The notes: a model not told the origin generated them from the sequence alone. A stretch of DNA of 64,000 nt from Amycolatopsis endophytica (GCF_013410405.1 NZ_JACCFK010000001.1:1116001-1180000), one strand, 5' to 3'. Shown: positions 36,897-49,083, numbered from the stretch's first letter. Made by a program: numbers and translations.

Positions 36897-37298
36897 TCAG
36901 AACTCCAACCCCGCCTCGCGGGCGGCGTCGGCCAGCGCGGCGATGCGGCCGTGGTAGCGGTTGCCACCCCGGTCGAACACGACGCTGGAAATGCCCGCAT
37001 CCTTCGCGCGGGCGGCCACGAGCTCGCCGACCTTGGCGGCCTTGGCCTTCTTGTCGCCCTCGAGCGCACGCACGTCGGCCTCCAGGGTGGACGCCGCAGC
37101 CAGGGTGTTCCCGGCCACGTCGTCGATCACCTGGACCGCGATGTGCCGCGAGGACCGGTTGATCACCAGGCGCGGCCGCTGGGCGGTCCCGCCGATCTTC
37201 TTGCGAAGCCGGAAGTGACGGCGCGCCTTCGCGACGCGGCGGCGGGTCGAGATGTCCTTGCCGACCGGCTTCCGCTTCTTCGTTGCCGTTTCGCTCAT
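36897..37298 (-). CDS. rplR: 50S ribosomal protein L18
   Basis: Binds 5S rRNA, 133 residues. It starts [20 protein letters not shown] and ends [21 protein letters not shown] two codons upstream (37304) overlaps the rplF stop as GTGA and is an equally possible start. Confidence 0.96.
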   Translation of the reverse strand: MSETATKKRKPVGKDISTRRRVAKARRHFRLRKKIGGTAQRPRLVINRSSRHIAVQVIDDVAGNTLAAASTLEADVRALEGDKKAKAAKVGELVAARAKDAGISSVVFDRGGNRYHGRIAALADAAREAGLEF

Positions 37299-37300
37299 GA

Positions 37301-37840
37301 TCACTTACCCGTCTTTCCGACCTTGCGGCGGATGCGCTCACCCTCGTAGCGCAGCCCCTTGCCCTTGTAGGGGTCCGGGCGCCGCAGCTTGCGGATCACC
37401 GCGGCGATCTCGCCGACCTGCTGCTTGTTGATGCCGGACACCGAGAACCGGGTCGGGCTCTCGACCTTGAAGGTGATGCCTTCCGGCGCCTCGATCAGCA
37501 CGGGGTGGCTGTAGCCGAGGGCGAACTCGAGGTTGCTGCCCTTGGCCTGGACGCGGTAACCGACACCGTGGATCTCGAGCTTCTTCTCGTATCCGTCGGT
37601 GACGCCGACGACCAGGTTGTTGACCAGCGTGCGGGTCAGACCGTGCAGCGCACGGCTGGTCCGCTCGTCGTCCGGGCGCTTCACCAGAAGCGCGCCGTCC
37701 TCACCGCGCTCGACCGTGATCGGCTCGGCGACGGTGTGCGAAAGGGTGCCCTTGGGCCCCTTCACCGAAATGTTCTGGCCGTCGATGGTCACCTCGACCC
37801 CGGAAGGGACGGTGATCGGCTGCTTACCGATGCGCGACAT
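37301..37840 (-). CDS. rplF: 50S ribosomal protein L6
   Basis: Two-domain protein near the factor-binding site, 179 residues, starting [20 protein letters not shown]. The conserved C-terminal motif [16 protein letters not shown] is present. It lies 17 bp after rpsH. Confidence 0.98.
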   Translation of the reverse strand: MSRIGKQPITVPSGVEVTIDGQNISVKGPKGTLSHTVAEPITVERGEDGALLVKRPDDERTSRALHGLTRTLVNNLVVGVTDGYEKKLEIHGVGYRVQAKGSNLEFALGYSHPVLIEAPEGITFKVESPTRFSVSGINKQQVGEIAAVIRKLRRPDPYKGKGLRYEGERIRRKVGKTGK

Positions 37841-37857
37841 GCCTGCTCTCCCTTCCG

Positions 37858-38256
37858 TTACCAGACGTAGGCGAGGACTTCCCCGCCCACACCATTGCGC
37901 TTGGCCTGCCGGTCGGTCTGGAGGCCGCCCGACGTCGAGATGATCGCGATGCCCAGCCCGCCCAGCACGCTCGGCAGCTCGGTCGACTTGGCGTACACCC
38001 GCAGACCCGGCTTGGACACCCGGCGCAGACCGGCGATGCTGCGCTCGCGGTTGCGGCCGTACTTCAGTTCCACCACGAGGTTCTTGTGCTTCTCACCCGG
38101 CTCGTCCCGGAAGCCCGAGATGTAGCCCTCGCGCTTGAGGATGTCGGCGATGTTCGCCTTGAGCTTCGAGTGCGGAACCACGACCTCGTCGTGGTACGCC
38201 GAGTTGGCGTTGCGCAGACGCGTCAGAAAGTCTGCGATGGGGTCGGTCATCGTCAT
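37858..38256 (-). CDS. rpsH: 30S ribosomal protein S8
   Basis: Binds the central domain of 16S rRNA and, in many bacteria, represses the spc operon; 132 residues. It starts [20 protein letters not shown] and carries [15 protein letters not shown] near the end. The ATG at 38256 gives the family length; another ATG two codons later is possible. Confidence 0.97.
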   Translation of the reverse strand: MTMTDPIADFLTRLRNANSAYHDEVVVPHSKLKANIADILKREGYISGFRDEPGEKHKNLVVELKYGRNRERSIAGLRRVSKPGLRVYAKSTELPSVLGGLGIAIISTSGGLQTDRQAKRNGVGGEVLAYVW

Positions 38257-38331
38257 GGTGACCTTCAACCTTTCTCGCCTGGTTCCCCTGCCGTGCAAGG
38301 GCCTGTGGCGAAGTGGGAGCTTCTGTCGTTC

Positions 38332-38517
38332 CTACCAGCTGGACTTGGACACGCCGGGCAGCTCGCCCGCGTGCGCCATCTCGCGCAGGCAAACCCGGCA
38401 CAGTCCGAACTTGCGGAACACCGAGTGGGGCCGGCCGCACCGGTTGCAGCGCGTGTAGGCACGCACCTTGAACTTCGGCTTGCGGGCCGCCTTGGCGATG
38501 AGAGCCTTCTTGGCCAT
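38332..38517 (-). CDS. rpsZ: 30S ribosomal protein S14, zinc-binding type Z
   Basis: A 61-residue S14 with the four zinc ligands in TRCNRCGRP and GLCRVCLRE. This is the short cysteine-containing form, used under zinc-replete conditions in actinomycetes that also hold a zinc-free paralogue elsewhere. The ATG overlaps the rplE stop by 1 bp. A 75-bp spacer to rpsH holds nothing I recognise. Confidence 0.97.
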   Translation of the reverse strand: MAKKALIAKAARKPKFKVRAYTRCNRCGRPHSVFRKFGLCRVCLREMAHAGELPGVSKSSW

Positions 38518-39080
38518 CAGTTCTCCTTGAACGGGAAGCCGAGCTTGCGGAGCAGCGCGCGGCCCTCGTCGTCGGTGGTAGCGGTGGTGACAACGGTGAC
38601 GTCCATGCCGCGGGGGCGGTCGATGGAGTCGGGGTCGATCTCGTGGAACATCGACTGCTCGTTGAGACCGAACGTGTAGTTGCCGTTGCCGTCGAACTGC
38701 TTGGCCGACAGCCCGCGGAAGTCACGGATACGCGGCAGCGCGATGGTCAGCAGCCGGTCCAGGAACTCCCACATGTAGTCGCCGCGCAGGGTGACGCGCG
38801 CACCGATCGGCTGGCCCTCACGCAGCTTGAACTGCGCGATGGACTTGCGCGCCCGGCGCACCTCGGGCTTCTGACCGGTGATGGCCGCGAGGTCGCGGAC
38901 CGCACCATCGATCAGCTTGCTGTCCCGCGCGGCGTCGCCGACACCCATGTTGACGACGACCTTGACCACGCCCGGGATCTGGTGGACGTTCTCGTAGCCG
39001 AACTCGCTGCGGAGCTCGCCCTTGATCTCTTCGCGGTACCGCGTCTTCAACCGCGGCACGATCTTCTCTGCGGTCGTCAT
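38517..39080 (-). CDS. rplE: 50S ribosomal protein L5
   Basis: Central protuberance protein that binds 5S rRNA, 187 residues. It carries [20 protein letters not shown] and the C-terminal [20 protein letters not shown]. The ATG overlaps the rplX stop by 1 bp (TGATG), and the stop overlaps rpsZ in the same way. Confidence 0.98.
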   Translation of the reverse strand: MTTAEKIVPRLKTRYREEIKGELRSEFGYENVHQIPGVVKVVVNMGVGDAARDSKLIDGAVRDLAAITGQKPEVRRARKSIAQFKLREGQPIGARVTLRGDYMWEFLDRLLTIALPRIRDFRGLSAKQFDGNGNYTFGLNEQSMFHEIDPDSIDRPRGMDVTVVTTATTDDEGRALLRKLGFPFKEN

Positions 39081-39394
39081 CAGATGTCCTTACCGTTACG
39101 GCGCGAGATGCGAACCTTCTTGCCGTCCTCGCCGATGCGGTAGCCCACGCGGGCCGGCTTGCCGTCGGAGTCCACGACCATCACGTTCGACACGTGGATC
39201 GGGGCCTCCTGCGTCACGATGCCGCCGGACTGCGCGCCACGCTGGGTCTGCGAGATCCGCGTGTGCTTCTTGATCCGGTTCACGCCCTCGACCAGCACAC
39301 GGTCACGCTCGGGGTAGGCCTTGATGACCTTGCCCTTGGCGCCCTTGTCCTTGCCTGCGATGACGACGACCGTGTCACCCTTCTTGACCTTCAT
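39080..39394 (-). CDS. rplX: 50S ribosomal protein L24
   Basis: Assembly initiator protein, 104 residues. It begins [20 protein letters not shown], the KOW motif that binds 23S rRNA. It lies 2 bp after rplN and overlaps rplE by 1 bp. Confidence 0.98.
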   Translation of the reverse strand: MKVKKGDTVVVIAGKDKGAKGKVIKAYPERDRVLVEGVNRIKKHTRISQTQRGAQSGGIVTQEAPIHVSNVMVVDSDGKPARVGYRIGEDGKKVRISRRNGKDI

Positions 39395-39396
39395 GT

Positions 39397-39765
39397 TCAG
39401 AGCACCTCCGGAGCCAGCGAGATGATCTTCATGAACTTGCGGTCACGCAGCTCACGGCCGACCGGCCCGAAGATACGGGTCCCGCGCGGCTCGTTGTCGT
39501 TCTTGATGAGCACCGCGGCGTTCTCGTCGAACTTGATGTAGGAGCCGTCCGGGCGACGCCGCTCCTTCGTCGTGCGGACGACGACGGCCTTGACCACGTC
39601 ACCCTTCTTCACCCCGGCAGCCGGGATGGCGTCCTTGACGGTGGCGACGATGATGTCGCCGATACCCGCGTAGCGCCGTCCCGAGCCACCGAGCACGCGG
39701 ATGCACAAGATCTCCTTGGCACCCGTGTTGTCGGCGACTCGCAGCCGCGACTCCTGCTGGATCAC
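39397..39765 (-). CDS. rplN: 50S ribosomal protein L14
   Basis: Subunit-interface protein, 122 residues. It starts with GTG as (M)[18 protein letters not shown] and ends [12 protein letters not shown]. It is the first gene of the spc block, 79 bp after rpsQ and beyond a hairpin. Confidence 0.98.
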   Translation of the reverse strand: MIQQESRLRVADNTGAKEILCIRVLGGSGRRYAGIGDIIVATVKDAIPAAGVKKGDVVKAVVVRTTKERRRPDGSYIKFDENAAVLIKNDNEPRGTRIFGPVGRELRDRKFMKIISLAPEVL

Positions 39766-39821
39766 GTCAACTCCTGTATGTCGCGCCGGTTCTCACTGGT
39801 TCGTGAGCCTGGCGGAACGGA

Positions 39822-39842
39822 GGAGGCCCGAGGTGGGCCTCC
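39822..39842 (-). terminator. Hairpin between rpsQ and rplN
   Basis: A perfect 8-bp stem (GGAGGCCC) with a 5-nt loop lies 2 bp past the rpsQ stop. It marks the usual S10/spc operon boundary and probably allows partial read-through. Confidence 0.6.
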
Positions 39843-39844
39843 GA

Positions 39845-40150
39845 TTACTTGGCCTTCTCCACGATCCGCACGAGCCGCCACCGCTTGGTGGCCGAGGCCG
39901 GGCGGGTCTCCATGAGGATCACGCGGTCACCGACGCCGGCGGTGTTCTCCTCGTCGTGCGCCTTCACCTTGCTGGTGGAGCGGAGAACCTTGCCGTAGCG
40001 GCGGTGCTTCTTGCGGTCCTCGAGCTCGACCACGATCGTCTTGTCCATCTTGTCCGAGACGACGTAGCCCTCGCGGACCTTCCGGTAGTTGCGACCGCTT
40101 TCCGCGCTCTGGACCGGCTGCGCGGCGAGCTCTTCGGTCTGCTCACTCAT
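39845..40150 (-). CDS. rpsQ: 30S ribosomal protein S17
   Basis: OB-fold primary binding protein of 16S rRNA, 101 residues. The N-terminal 25 residues are an extension; the core begins [20 protein letters not shown]. The ATG overlaps the rpmC stop by 1 bp. It ends the S10 block. Confidence 0.97.
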   Translation of the reverse strand: MSEQTEELAAQPVQSAESGRNYRKVREGYVVSDKMDKTIVVELEDRKKHRRYGKVLRSTSKVKAHDEENTAGVGDRVILMETRPASATKRWRLVRIVEKAK

Positions 40151-40398
40151 CAGGCAGCACCTTCTTCATTCTCGGCGTCGGGGGAAACGGACAGGCCGAG
40201 CTCGCGCTCCCGCATGACCGTGTAGATCCGAGCGATGTCGGCACGGACGGTGCGGAGGCGGCGGTTGTTGTCCAGCTGCCCGGTGGCCATCTGGAAGCGG
40301 AGGTTGAACAGCTCCTCCTTGGCCTCCTTCAGGCGCAGCACGAGCTCCTCGTTGGTGAGCTCACGCAGCTCTGCGGCGGCGACACCTGCCTGCGCCAT
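40150..40398 (-). CDS. rpmC: 50S ribosomal protein L29
   Basis: Exit-tunnel protein, 82 residues. The core ([20 protein letters not shown]) is followed by a short acidic C-terminal extension ([11 protein letters not shown]). The ATG overlaps the rplP stop by 1 bp. Confidence 0.97.
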   Translation of the reverse strand: MAQAGVAAAELRELTNEELVLRLKEAKEELFNLRFQMATGQLDNNRRLRTVRADIARIYTVMRERELGLSVSPDAENEEGAA

Positions 40399-40817
40399 CA
40401 GAACTCACCACCTTCACGGGTCACGATGCGGCACTTCATGGGGAGCTTGTGGATCGCGCGGCGCAGCGCCTCGCGGGCCTGGGTCTCATTCGGGAAGCTG
40501 AGCTCGAACATGACGCGGCCAGGCTTCACGTTGGCGACCCACCACTCGGGCGAACCCTTACCGGAACCCATGCGGGTTTCGGCGGGCTTCTTGGTGAGCG
40601 GGCGGTCCGGGAAGATGTTGATCCAGACCTTGCCGCCACGCTTGATGTGCCGGGTGATGGCGATACGAGCGGACTCGATCTGCCGGTTGGTCACGTAGTG
40701 GTGCTCAAGCGCCTGGATGCCGTACTCGCCGAAGGTCACCTTCGTGCCACCCTTGGCGGCACCGGAACGCTTCGGTGAGTGCTGCTTGCGGTGCTTGACC
40801 TTGCGTGGGACGAGCAC
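40398..40817 (-). CDS. rplP: 50S ribosomal protein L16
   Basis: Protein near the A-site tRNA, 139 residues. It starts with GTG as (M)[38 protein letters not shown] is the conserved core. It lies 3 bp after rpsC. Confidence 0.98.
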   Translation of the reverse strand: MLVPRKVKHRKQHSPKRSGAAKGGTKVTFGEYGIQALEHHYVTNRQIESARIAITRHIKRGGKVWINIFPDRPLTKKPAETRMGSGKGSPEWWVANVKPGRVMFELSFPNETQAREALRRAIHKLPMKCRIVTREGGEF

Positions 40818-40820
40818 GCC

Positions 40821-41666
40821 TCAGCCCTCCGTCTTCTCGGCCGCGTCCGGCGAGCCCTGCGCGGGCGCCTCGCTGGTCGCGACATCCGTGTCGGCCTTCG
40901 CGGCGGCAGCGGCGCGGCCGGCTTCGGTCGAGGTCGGCGTCGTGCCCTGCGCGCCGGAACGGCGCGGGCGCGACGGACGCTCACGGCGCGGACGCTCGTT
41001 GGCGGCCGCGGCGTCCCGCTCGGCCTTGGCCTTGAGGCCGCCGACCAGGTCGCCCTTGTAGATCCACACCTTCACGCCGATGCGGCCGAAGGTGGTGCGG
41101 GCCTCGAAGAAGCCGTAGTCGATGTCCGCGCGCAGCGTGTGCAGCGGGACCCGGCCGTCGCGGTAGTGCTCCGACCGCGACATCTCGGCACCGCCGAGGC
41201 GGCCGCTGCACTGCACGCGGATGCCCTTGACCTGCGACGAGCGCATGGTGGTCTGGATCGCCTTGCGCATCGCGCGGCGGAACGCCACGCGGTTTGACAG
41301 CTGCTCGGCGACACCCTGCGCGACCAGCTGGGCGTCGGCCTCGGGGTTCTTGACCTCGAGGATGTTCAGCTGGACCTGCTTCTTGGTCAGCTTCTCCAGC
41401 GAGCCGCGGATCCGGTCGGCCTCCGCGCCGCGGCGGCCGATCACGATGCCGGGACGCGCGGTGTGGATGTCGACGCGCACGCGGTCACGGGTGCGCTCGA
41501 TCTCGACCTTGGAGATGCCGGCGCGCTCCATGCCGGTGGAGAGCAGCTTGCGGATCTTGACGTCCTCGGCCACGTACTCCGCGTACTGCTTGTCGGCGTA
41601 CCAGCGCGACTTCCAGTCGGTGGTGATTCCCAGCCGGAAGCCGTGCGGGTTGATCTTCTGGCCCAC
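40821..41666 (-). CDS. rpsC: 30S ribosomal protein S3
   Basis: Lines the mRNA entry tunnel, 281 residues. It starts with GTG as (M)[17 protein letters not shown]. The KH domain carries [14 protein letters not shown]. About 65 C-terminal residues after [15 protein letters not shown] are an Arg/Ala/Thr-rich extension absent from E. coli S3. The start overlaps the rplV stop by 1 bp. Confidence 0.98.
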   Translation of the reverse strand: MGQKINPHGFRLGITTDWKSRWYADKQYAEYVAEDVKIRKLLSTGMERAGISKVEIERTRDRVRVDIHTARPGIVIGRRGAEADRIRGSLEKLTKKQVQLNILEVKNPEADAQLVAQGVAEQLSNRVAFRRAMRKAIQTTMRSSQVKGIRVQCSGRLGGAEMSRSEHYRDGRVPLHTLRADIDYGFFEARTTFGRIGVKVWIYKGDLVGGLKAKAERDAAAANERPRRERPSRPRRSGAQGTTPTSTEAGRAAAAAKADTDVATSEAPAQGSPDAAEKTEG

Positions 41667-42067
41667 TAGCGGCCACCTGCCTTCTTCTTACCGCTCTTCT
41701 TCGCTTCCGGACGCGAAACGACCTCGACCGTGATGTGGCTGGTCCGCTTGCGGATCCGGTACGCACGGCCCTGGGCACGCGGCTGGATGCGCTTGAGGGT
41801 CGGGCCCTCGTCGGCGTACGCGTTCTGCACGAACAGCGTGTCCGGGTCCAGGTTGAGGTTGTTCTCGGCGTTGGCCATGGCGCTGGCGAGCACCTTCGCC
41901 ACCGGCTGGCTCGCCGCGTACGGCGAGAACCGGAGCACGGCGAGGGCTTCGGCGGCGCTAAGACCCTTGATCAGCTCGATCACCCGGCGCACCTTCGTCG
42001 GCGAGTCCCGGACGAAGCGAGCCCGCGCCACGGCCACCTGGGCCGGAGCGGTTTCTGGGGCTGTCAT
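41666..42067 (-). CDS. rplV: 50S ribosomal protein L22
   Basis: Its beta-hairpin forms part of the exit-tunnel constriction; 133 residues. The hairpin region [20 protein letters not shown] is of the wild-type pattern, so there is no sign of macrolide-resistance insertions. It starts [20 protein letters not shown] and ends in a short basic tail. Confidence 0.98.
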   Translation of the reverse strand: MTAPETAPAQVAVARARFVRDSPTKVRRVIELIKGLSAAEALAVLRFSPYAASQPVAKVLASAMANAENNLNLDPDTLFVQNAYADEGPTLKRIQPRAQGRAYRIRKRTSHITVEVVSRPEAKKSGKKKAGGR

Positions 42068-42098
42068 CGCTTGCTTTCCCTAACTCTCGTGTGCCCGC

Positions 42099-42380
42099 TC
42101 AGCGGCGGCGCGACTTCCGGTCGTCCTTGATGTGACCCTTGAAGGTCCGCGTCGGGGCGAACTCGCCCAGCTTGTGACCGACCATGGCCTCACTGACGAA
42201 CACCGGCACGTGCTTGCGGCCGTCGTGCACCGCGATGGTGTGGCCCAGCATGTCCGGGATGATCGTGGACCGGCGGGACCAGGTCTTGATCACGGTCTTC
42301 TTGCCCGACTCGTTGAGAGCGTCCACCTTCTTGAGCAGGTGGTCGTCCACGAACGGGCCCTTCTTCAGGCTGCGTGGCAT
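42099..42380 (-). CDS. rpsS: 30S ribosomal protein S19
   Basis: Head protein partnered with S13, 93 residues. It starts [20 protein letters not shown] and ends [12 protein letters not shown]. It lies 18 bp after rplB and 31 bp before rplV. Confidence 0.98.
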   Translation of the reverse strand: MPRSLKKGPFVDDHLLKKVDALNESGKKTVIKTWSRRSTIIPDMLGHTIAVHDGRKHVPVFVSEAMVGHKLGEFAPTRTFKGHIKDDRKSRRR

Positions 42381-42398
42381 GTTCTCTTACCTCCCTGC

Positions 42399-43232
42399 TC
42401 AGCGCTTCTTGCCGGTGCGACGGCGGCGGACGATCAGCTGGTCGGACGGCTTGCGGCGGCGGGTGCGGCCCTCCGGCTTGCCGTTCGGGTTGACCGGGTG
42501 GCGACCACCCGAGGTCTTGCCCTCACCACCACCGTGCGGGTGGTCGACCGGGTTCATCACGACACCACGGACCGTCGGGCGCTTGCCGCGCCAGCGGTTG
42601 CGGCCCGCCTTGCCCCAGTTGATGTTGGCGTGCTCGGAGTTGCCGACCTCGCCGACCGTGGCGCGGTTGCGCACGTCCACGTTGCGGATTTCGCCCGAGG
42701 GCATCCGCAGCTGGGCGTACGGACCATCCTTGGCCACCAGCTGCACGCGGGCCCCGGCGGAGCGGGCGATCTTCGCACCGCCACCGGGGCGGAGCTCGAT
42801 CGCGTGCACCACGGTGCCGACCGGGATGTTGCGCAGCGGCAGGTTGTTGCCCGGCTTGATGTCGGCGCGCGGACCGCTCTCCACCTTGTCGCCCTGGCGC
42901 AGCTTCTCGGGGGCGATGATGTAGCGCTTCTCGCCGTCGACGTAGTGCAGCAGCGCGATGCGGGCGGACCGGTTCGGGTCGTACTCGATGTGCGCGACCT
43001 TGGCCGGGATGCCGTCCTTGTCGTTGCGCCGGAAGTCGATGACCCGGTAGGCGCGCTTGTGACCGCCACCCTTGTGCCGGGTGGTGATCTTGCCCGACGA
43101 GTTGCGGCCACCGCTCTTGCTCAGCGGGCGCAGCAGCGACTTCTCCGGCTCCGACCGGGTGATCTCGGCGAAGTCCGACACGCTCGAGCCACGACGGCCC
43201 GGCGTCGTCGGCTTGTACTTGCGAATACCCAT
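42399..43232 (-). CDS. rplB: 50S ribosomal protein L2
   Basis: Needed for subunit joining and peptidyl transferase activity, 277 residues. It starts [20 protein letters not shown]. The conserved C-terminal loop [20 protein letters not shown] is intact. It lies 15 bp after rplW. Confidence 0.98.
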   Translation of the reverse strand: MGIRKYKPTTPGRRGSSVSDFAEITRSEPEKSLLRPLSKSGGRNSSGKITTRHKGGGHKRAYRVIDFRRNDKDGIPAKVAHIEYDPNRSARIALLHYVDGEKRYIIAPEKLRQGDKVESGPRADIKPGNNLPLRNIPVGTVVHAIELRPGGGAKIARSAGARVQLVAKDGPYAQLRMPSGEIRNVDVRNRATVGEVGNSEHANINWGKAGRNRWRGKRPTVRGVVMNPVDHPHGGGEGKTSGGRHPVNPNGKPEGRTRRRKPSDQLIVRRRRTGKKR

Positions 43233-43247
43233 TGTCTGCTCAGTCCC

Positions 43248-43559
43248 TTACGCGGCGGGTCCGCCGAAGATCTCGATCGGCTTGCTCTCGGCGGACAGCG
43301 TCACGACGGCGCGCTTGATGTCCTTGCGCTTGCCGTACCCGAAGCGGGTCCGCTTGCGCTTGCCCTGCCGGTTCAGCGTGTTGACGCTGACGACCTTGAC
43401 GCCGAAGATCTGCTCGACGGCGATCTTGATCTGCGTCTTGTTGGCGTCCGGCCGGACCACGAACGTGTACTTGTGGTCCTCGAGGAGCCCGTAGGACTTC
43501 TCGGAGATCACCGGCGCGAGCACGATGTCACGAGGGTCCGGGATGGCAACGCTGCTCAC
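43248..43559 (-). CDS. rplW: 50S ribosomal protein L23
   Basis: Docking site for SRP and trigger factor at the tunnel exit, 103 residues. It carries [20 protein letters not shown]. The GTG start overlaps the rplD stop by 4 bp (GTGA). Confidence 0.97.
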   Translation of the reverse strand: MSSVAIPDPRDIVLAPVISEKSYGLLEDHKYTFVVRPDANKTQIKIAVEQIFGVKVVSVNTLNRQGKRKRTRFGYGKRKDIKRAVVTLSAESKPIEIFGGPAA

Positions 43560-44238
43560 TGCGCTTCACTCCCTTCAACCTCACTGGCGCGCGCGGAAGC
43601 CTTGACCGGCTTGCCCTTGGTGGGCCCGGCGATGAAGGCGTCGTACGCGGCCTTGGTGAACACCACGTCGTCGTTGACCAGCACGTCGTAGGTGTTGAGC
43701 TGGTCGGGGTTGATCAGGTGCACGTTCGGCAGGTTGCGGGCCGACAGCCAGCCCCGCTCGTCCTCGCGGTGCAGCACGACCAGCAGGCGCTTGGCCTGGG
43801 TCACGGCCGCGAGGGCCTTCTTCGCGTCCTTGGTGTTGGGCTTCTCGCCCGGCACCAGCTCCGTGATGACGTGCACCTGACCGGCGCGCGCCCGGTCGGA
43901 GAGGGCACCGCGCAGTGCGGCGGCCTTCATCTTCTTCGGGGTGCGCTGGGTGTAGTCGCGCGGCGTGGGGCCGTGGACGGTGCCACCGCCGGCGAACTGC
44001 GGGGCGCGGGTCGAACCCTGGCGGGCGCGGCCGGTGCCCTTCTGCCGGTACGGCTTCTTGCCGCCACCGGAGACCTCGCCGCGGGTCTTCGTGTCGTGCG
44101 TGCCCTGGCGCGCGGCGGCCTGCTGGGCCACCACGACCTGGTGCATCAGCGGCACGTTGGCCTGCACGTCGAAGATCTCCGCGGGAAGCTCCACGGTGCC
44201 CTCGGCACTGCCTGCCGGGGTCTTCAGCTCGACGCTGG

Positions 44239-44242
<4 letters not shown>
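43556..44242 (-). CDS. rplD: 50S ribosomal protein L4
   Basis: Its loop reaches the exit tunnel; in enterobacteria L4 also represses the S10 operon. The 228-residue protein carries the tunnel loop [20 protein letters not shown]. The ATG overlaps the rplC stop by 4 bp. The last 20 residues form a short charged extension. Confidence 0.97.
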
Positions 44243-44895
<653 letters not shown>

Positions 44896-44925
44896 GAGTT
44901 CTTATCTCCGCCGCTCGCCCAACGC

Positions 44926-45231
44926 TTACTGGATGTTGACGTCGACGCTCGCCGGGAGGTCGATGCGCATCAGCGCGTCGACCGTCTTCGGCGTCGGGTC
45001 GAGGATGTCGATCAGCCGCTTGTGCGTGCGCATCTCGAAGTGCTCGCGCGAGTCCTTGTACTTGTGCGGCGAGCGGATGACGCAGTAAACGTTCTTCTCG
45101 GTGGGCAGCGGCACAGGTCCGACGACCGAGGCGCCGGTGCGCGTCACCGTCTCGACGATCTTGCGCGCGCTGGCATCGATCGCCTCGTGGTCGTAGGCCT
45201 TGAGCCTGATGCGGATCTTCTGTCCCGCCAT
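44926..45231 (-). CDS. rpsJ: 30S ribosomal protein S10
   Basis: Head protein and NusG/antitermination partner, 101 residues. It starts [20 protein letters not shown] and carries the loop [16 protein letters not shown]. It is the first gene of the S10 block, behind a leader of about 290 nt. Confidence 0.98.
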
Positions 45232-45474
45232 GGTCGCAGCTCGTTCCTTCGTCTTGTGCCGCTATCTTCACCCGCGCTTTCGCGCCGGTTTCCGCACGTC
45301 AACGCCCTCGCGTCCGATCCACGCGGTCGGGCGTGTCGCGCCCGCTGCGCAGACTGATCCCGCAAGAGGATCGTCGTCGTGCCGGTTGGTCTTCACCGCG
45401 AGACGGCCGATGCCGGCCATCTGCCGCGCCCGTGCTCTCCCCCTGGGAACCCACGGACCAGGGCTACTCGCGCC

Positions 45475-45510
45475 GGGGCGGCCGAATCCGCGAGAGATAT
45501 CGGCCGCCCC
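45475..45510 (-). promoter_or_regulatory. Strong stem-loop in the S10 operon leader
   Basis: A perfect 11-bp stem (GGGGCGGCCGA) with a 14-nt loop lies just downstream of the candidate promoter, near the start of the leader. It could be an attenuation or mRNA-stability element. The rest of the leader (45232-45474) holds no gene I recognise. Confidence 0.55.
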
Positions 45511-45523
45511 GCAACGAGCAACT

Positions 45524-45552
45524 CAACTAGTGTCGCACACGTGCTTTCGCAA
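45524..45552 (-). promoter_or_regulatory. Candidate promoter of the S10 operon
   Basis: TTGCGA, a 17-bp spacer and TAGTTG on the minus strand lie directly after the tuf terminator. This is the expected place for a promoter driving rpsJ, with a leader of roughly 290 nt. Confidence 0.5.
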
Positions 45553-45553
45553 C

Positions 45554-45587
45554 CCGGCCCCGGGGGTGTATAGGCCCCCGGGGCCGG
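45554..45587 (-). terminator. Terminator of tuf
   Basis: A perfect 13-bp stem (CCGGCCCCGGGGG) with an 8-nt loop starts 6 bp past the tuf stop. It separates the str operon from the S10 operon. Confidence 0.92.
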
Positions 45588-45593
45588 ACGAAA

Positions 45594-46787
45594 TCACTTG
45601 ATGATCTTGGTGACCTGGCCCGCGCCGACGGTCCGGCCACCCTCGCGGATGGCGAACCGCAGACCCTCGTCCATGGCGACCGGCTGGATGAGCTGCACCG
45701 AGATCTCGGTGTTGTCACCCGGCATGACCATCTCGGTGCCCTCGGGGAGGGTCACGACGCCGGTCACGTCGGTCGTGCGGAAGTAGAACTGCGGGCGGTA
45801 GTTGTTGAAGAACGGCGTGTGGCGGCCGCCCTCGTCCTTGGCCAGGATGTAGACCGAGCCCTCGAACTCCGTGTGCGGAGTCGTGGTGCCGGGCTTCACG
45901 ACGACCTGGCCGCGCTCGACGTCCTCGCGCTTGATACCACGCAGCAGCAGACCGACGTTGTCACCGGCCTGGCCCGAGTCGAGCAGCTTGCGGAACATCT
46001 CGACACCGGTGACGGTGGTCTTGGTCGACTTCTCGCGGATACCCACGATCTCGACCTCTTCGTTGACGTTGATCTGGCCGCGCTCCACGCGACCGGTCAC
46101 GACGGTGCCGCGGCCGGTGATGGTGAAGACGTCCTCGATCGGCATCAGGAACGGGCGGTCGAGGTCACGCACCGGGTCCGGCACGTTGTCGTCGACGGCC
46201 TGCATGAGCTCGAGCACCGACTCGGCCCACTTCGCGTCACCCTCGAGCGCCTTGAGACCCGAGACCTTGACGACCGGAGCGTCGTCGCCGGGGAACTCCT
46301 GCGAGGACAGCAGCTCGCGGACCTCCAGCTCGACCAGCTCGAGGATCTCCTCGTCGTCCACCATGTCGGCCTTGTTCAGGGCCACCACGATGTAGGGCAC
46401 GCCGACCTGGCGGGCGAGCAGCACGTGCTCACGGGTCTGCGGCATCGGGCCGTCGGTCGCGGCGACCACCAGGATCGCACCGTCCATCTGGGCGGCACCG
46501 GTGATCATGTTCTTGATGTAGTCCGCGTGACCGGGGGCGTCCACGTGGGCGTAGTGACGCTTCTCGGTCTGGTACTCGACGTGCGAGATGTTGATCGTGA
46601 TACCGCGCTGCTTCTCTTCCGGCGCGTTGTCGATCTGGTCGAACGCGCGGGACTCGTTCAGCTCCGGCCACTTGTCGTGCAGAACCTTGGTGATCGCCGC
46701 GGTCAGAGTGGTCTTCCCGTGGTCGACGTGACCGATGGTTCCGATGTTGACGTGCGGCTTGCTCCGCTCGAACTTCGCCTTCGCCAC
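45594..46787 (-). CDS. tuf: Elongation factor Tu
   Basis: Delivers aminoacyl-tRNA to the ribosome, 397 residues. The GTPase motifs are [18 protein letters not shown] and NKADM. It starts with GTG as (M)[18 protein letters not shown] and ends [14 protein letters not shown]. It is the last gene of rpsL-rpsG-fusA-tuf. The 132-bp fusA-tuf spacer may hold a tuf promoter, but I saw no clear boxes. Confidence 0.98.
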   Translation of the reverse strand: MAKAKFERSKPHVNIGTIGHVDHGKTTLTAAITKVLHDKWPELNESRAFDQIDNAPEEKQRGITINISHVEYQTEKRHYAHVDAPGHADYIKNMITGAAQMDGAILVVAATDGPMPQTREHVLLARQVGVPYIVVALNKADMVDDEEILELVELEVRELLSSQEFPGDDAPVVKVSGLKALEGDAKWAESVLELMQAVDDNVPDPVRDLDRPFLMPIEDVFTITGRGTVVTGRVERGQINVNEEVEIVGIREKSTKTTVTGVEMFRKLLDSGQAGDNVGLLLRGIKREDVERGQVVVKPGTTTPHTEFEGSVYILAKDEGGRHTPFFNNYRPQFYFRTTDVTGVVTLPEGTEMVMPGDNTEISVQLIQPVAMDEGLRFAIREGGRTVGAGQVTKIIK

Positions 46788-46919
46788 TGGAATGTCCTCC
46801 TGGACTCTTGCTTTGCTTCACCGGCCGACGTGGCTTAGTCGGACAGCGACTCAATTTGGTCGGTTGGTGCGGACCTCAGGGGGAGCCCCGTGCGCGCCCG
46901 CGTTGGGTGCTGGAGGGTG

Positions 46920-49019
46920 TTACTCCCCCGTCGCCTTCGCGATGATCTCCTTCGCGACGTTCGAGGGAACCTCGGCGTAGGAGTCGAACGTCATCGAGTA
47001 GTTCGCCCGACCCTGGGTCCTGGACCGCAGGTCGCCGACGTACCCGAACATCTCGGACAGCGGAACCAGTGCCTTCACGACTCGGGTGCCTGCCCGCTCG
47101 TCCATGGCCTGGATCTGACCACGGCGCGAGTTGAGGTCGCCGATGACGTCACCCATGTAGTCCTCAGGGGTGGTCACCTCGACGGCCATGACCGGCTCGA
47201 GCAGAGCCGGGCTGGCCTGGCGCGCGGCCTCCTTGAGCGCCATGGAACCGGCGATCTTGAAGGCCATTTCCGAGGAGTCCACCTCGTGGTACGCACCGTC
47301 CAACAGGGTCACCTTGAGCCCGACGAGCGGGTAACCGGCCAGGACACCGTACTGCATGGCGTCCTGGGCACCGGCGTCCACCGACGGGATGTACTCGCGC
47401 GGCACGCGGCCACCGGTGACCTTGTTGTCGAACTCGTAGAGAGCGCCGTCGCCGGTCGCCAGCGGCTCCAGTTTGATGATCACCTTCGCGAACTGACCCG
47501 AGCCACCGGTCTGCTTCTTGTGCGTGTAGTCGAGCTTCTCGACCGTGCGGCGGATCGTCTCGCGGTAGGCGACCTGCGGCTTACCGATGTTCGCCTCGAC
47601 CTTGTAGTCGGACTTCATGCGGTTGACCAGCACCTCGAGGTGCAGCTCGCCCATGCCGGCGATGATCGTCTGACCGGTCTCCTCGTCGAGCTGGACCTGG
47701 AAGGTGGGGTCCTCCTCGGCCAGCTTCTGGATCGCGGTCGACAGCTTCTCCTGGTCGGCCTTCGTCTTGGGCTCGATGGCCACGCGGATGACCGGCTCCG
47801 GGAACGTCATCGACTCGAGGACGATCGGGTTCTGCGAGTCGCACAAGGTGTCACCGGTGGTGGTGTCCTTCAGGCCGATGACCGCGTAGATGTGGCCGGC
47901 CTGGGCATCGTCCATCGGGTTTTCCTTGTTGGAGTGCATCTGGAAGATCTTCCCGATGCGCTCCTTGCGCTCCTTGGTCGAGTTGATGACCTGGGCACCG
48001 GAGGCGACCTTGCCCGAGTAGACCCGGATGTAGGTCAGCTTGCCGAAGAACGGGTGCGCCGCGATCTTGAACGCCAGCGCGGAGAACGGTTCCTCGGTGG
48101 ACGCCTTGCGCGAGGCAGCGGTCTCGCCGTCGGGCAGGAAGCCCTCGACGGCCGGGACGTCCAGGGGCGAGGGCAGGTAGTCGATGACCGCGTCGAGCAT
48201 GGGCTGCACGCCCTTGTTCTTGAACGCGGAACCGGCCAGCACCGGGAACGCCTCGCGGGTGACCACGAGCTTGCGGATACCGGACTTGATCTCGTCCTCG
48301 GACAGCTCCTCGCCGCCGAAGTACTTCTCCATCAGGGCGTCGTCGGTCTCGGCGACGGCCTCGATGAGCTTGTCGCGGTACTCCGCGGCGGTCTCGGCGA
48401 GCTCGGCCGGGATGTCCTCGACCGCGTAGTCCTCGCCCTTCTGGACCTCACCGCGCCAGACGAGGGCCTTCATGCGGACCAGGTCGATGACGCCCTCGAA
48501 CTCGCTCTCGGCGCCGATCGGCAGCTGGATCGCCAGCGGGCGGACGCCCAGGCGCTCCTCGATGGTCCTCAGCGTGAAGTAGAAGTCCGCGCCGAGCTTG
48601 TCCATCTTGTTGACGAAGCAGATGCGCGGGACCTCGTACTTGTCGGCCTGGCGCCAGACCTGCTCGGACTGGGGCTCGACGCCCTCCTTGCCGTCGAACA
48701 CCGCGACGGCACCGTCGAGCACGCGCAGGTTGCGCTCCACCTCGACGGTGAAGTCGACGTGACCCGGCGTGTCGATCAGGTTGATCTGGTAGTCGCCCCA
48801 GAAGGTGGTGGTGGCAGCCGAGGTGATGGTGATACCCCGCTTCTGCTCCTCCTCCATCCAGTCCATCGTCGCGGCGCCGTCGTGCACCTCGCCGATCTTG
48901 TAGTTGATCCCGGTGTAGAACAGGATCCGCTCGGTGGTGGTGGTCTTACCGGCGTCGATGTGGGCCATGATGCCGATGTTGCGGACCTTGTTCAGGTCGG
49001 TCAGCACGTCGCGTGCCAC
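46920..49019 (-). CDS. fusA: Elongation factor G
   Basis: Translocase of translation, 699 residues. The G domain has [22 protein letters not shown] and NKMDKLG. It starts with GTG as (M)[16 protein letters not shown] and ends [14 protein letters not shown]. It is full length, with 64 bp between it and rpsG. Confidence 0.98.
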   Translation of the reverse strand: MARDVLTDLNKVRNIGIMAHIDAGKTTTTERILFYTGINYKIGEVHDGAATMDWMEEEQKRGITITSAATTTFWGDYQINLIDTPGHVDFTVEVERNLRVLDGAVAVFDGKEGVEPQSEQVWRQADKYEVPRICFVNKMDKLGADFYFTLRTIEERLGVRPLAIQLPIGAESEFEGVIDLVRMKALVWRGEVQKGEDYAVEDIPAELAETAAEYRDKLIEAVAETDDALMEKYFGGEELSEDEIKSGIRKLVVTREAFPVLAGSAFKNKGVQPMLDAVIDYLPSPLDVPAVEGFLPDGETAASRKASTEEPFSALAFKIAAHPFFGKLTYIRVYSGKVASGAQVINSTKERKERIGKIFQMHSNKENPMDDAQAGHIYAVIGLKDTTTGDTLCDSQNPIVLESMTFPEPVIRVAIEPKTKADQEKLSTAIQKLAEEDPTFQVQLDEETGQTIIAGMGELHLEVLVNRMKSDYKVEANIGKPQVAYRETIRRTVEKLDYTHKKQTGGSGQFAKVIIKLEPLATGDGALYEFDNKVTGGRVPREYIPSVDAGAQDAMQYGVLAGYPLVGLKVTLLDGAYHEVDSSEMAFKIAGSMALKEAARQASPALLEPVMAVEVTTPEDYMGDVIGDLNSRRGQIQAMDERAGTRVVKALVPLSEMFGYVGDLRSRTQGRANYSMTFDSYAEVPSNVAKEIIAKATGE

Positions 49020-49083
49020 TGCACTGTTCCCCTGTCTCGAAGCTTGGGGCCCGGCCTGGCTTGTCTCGGCAGCCGGGCTACGT

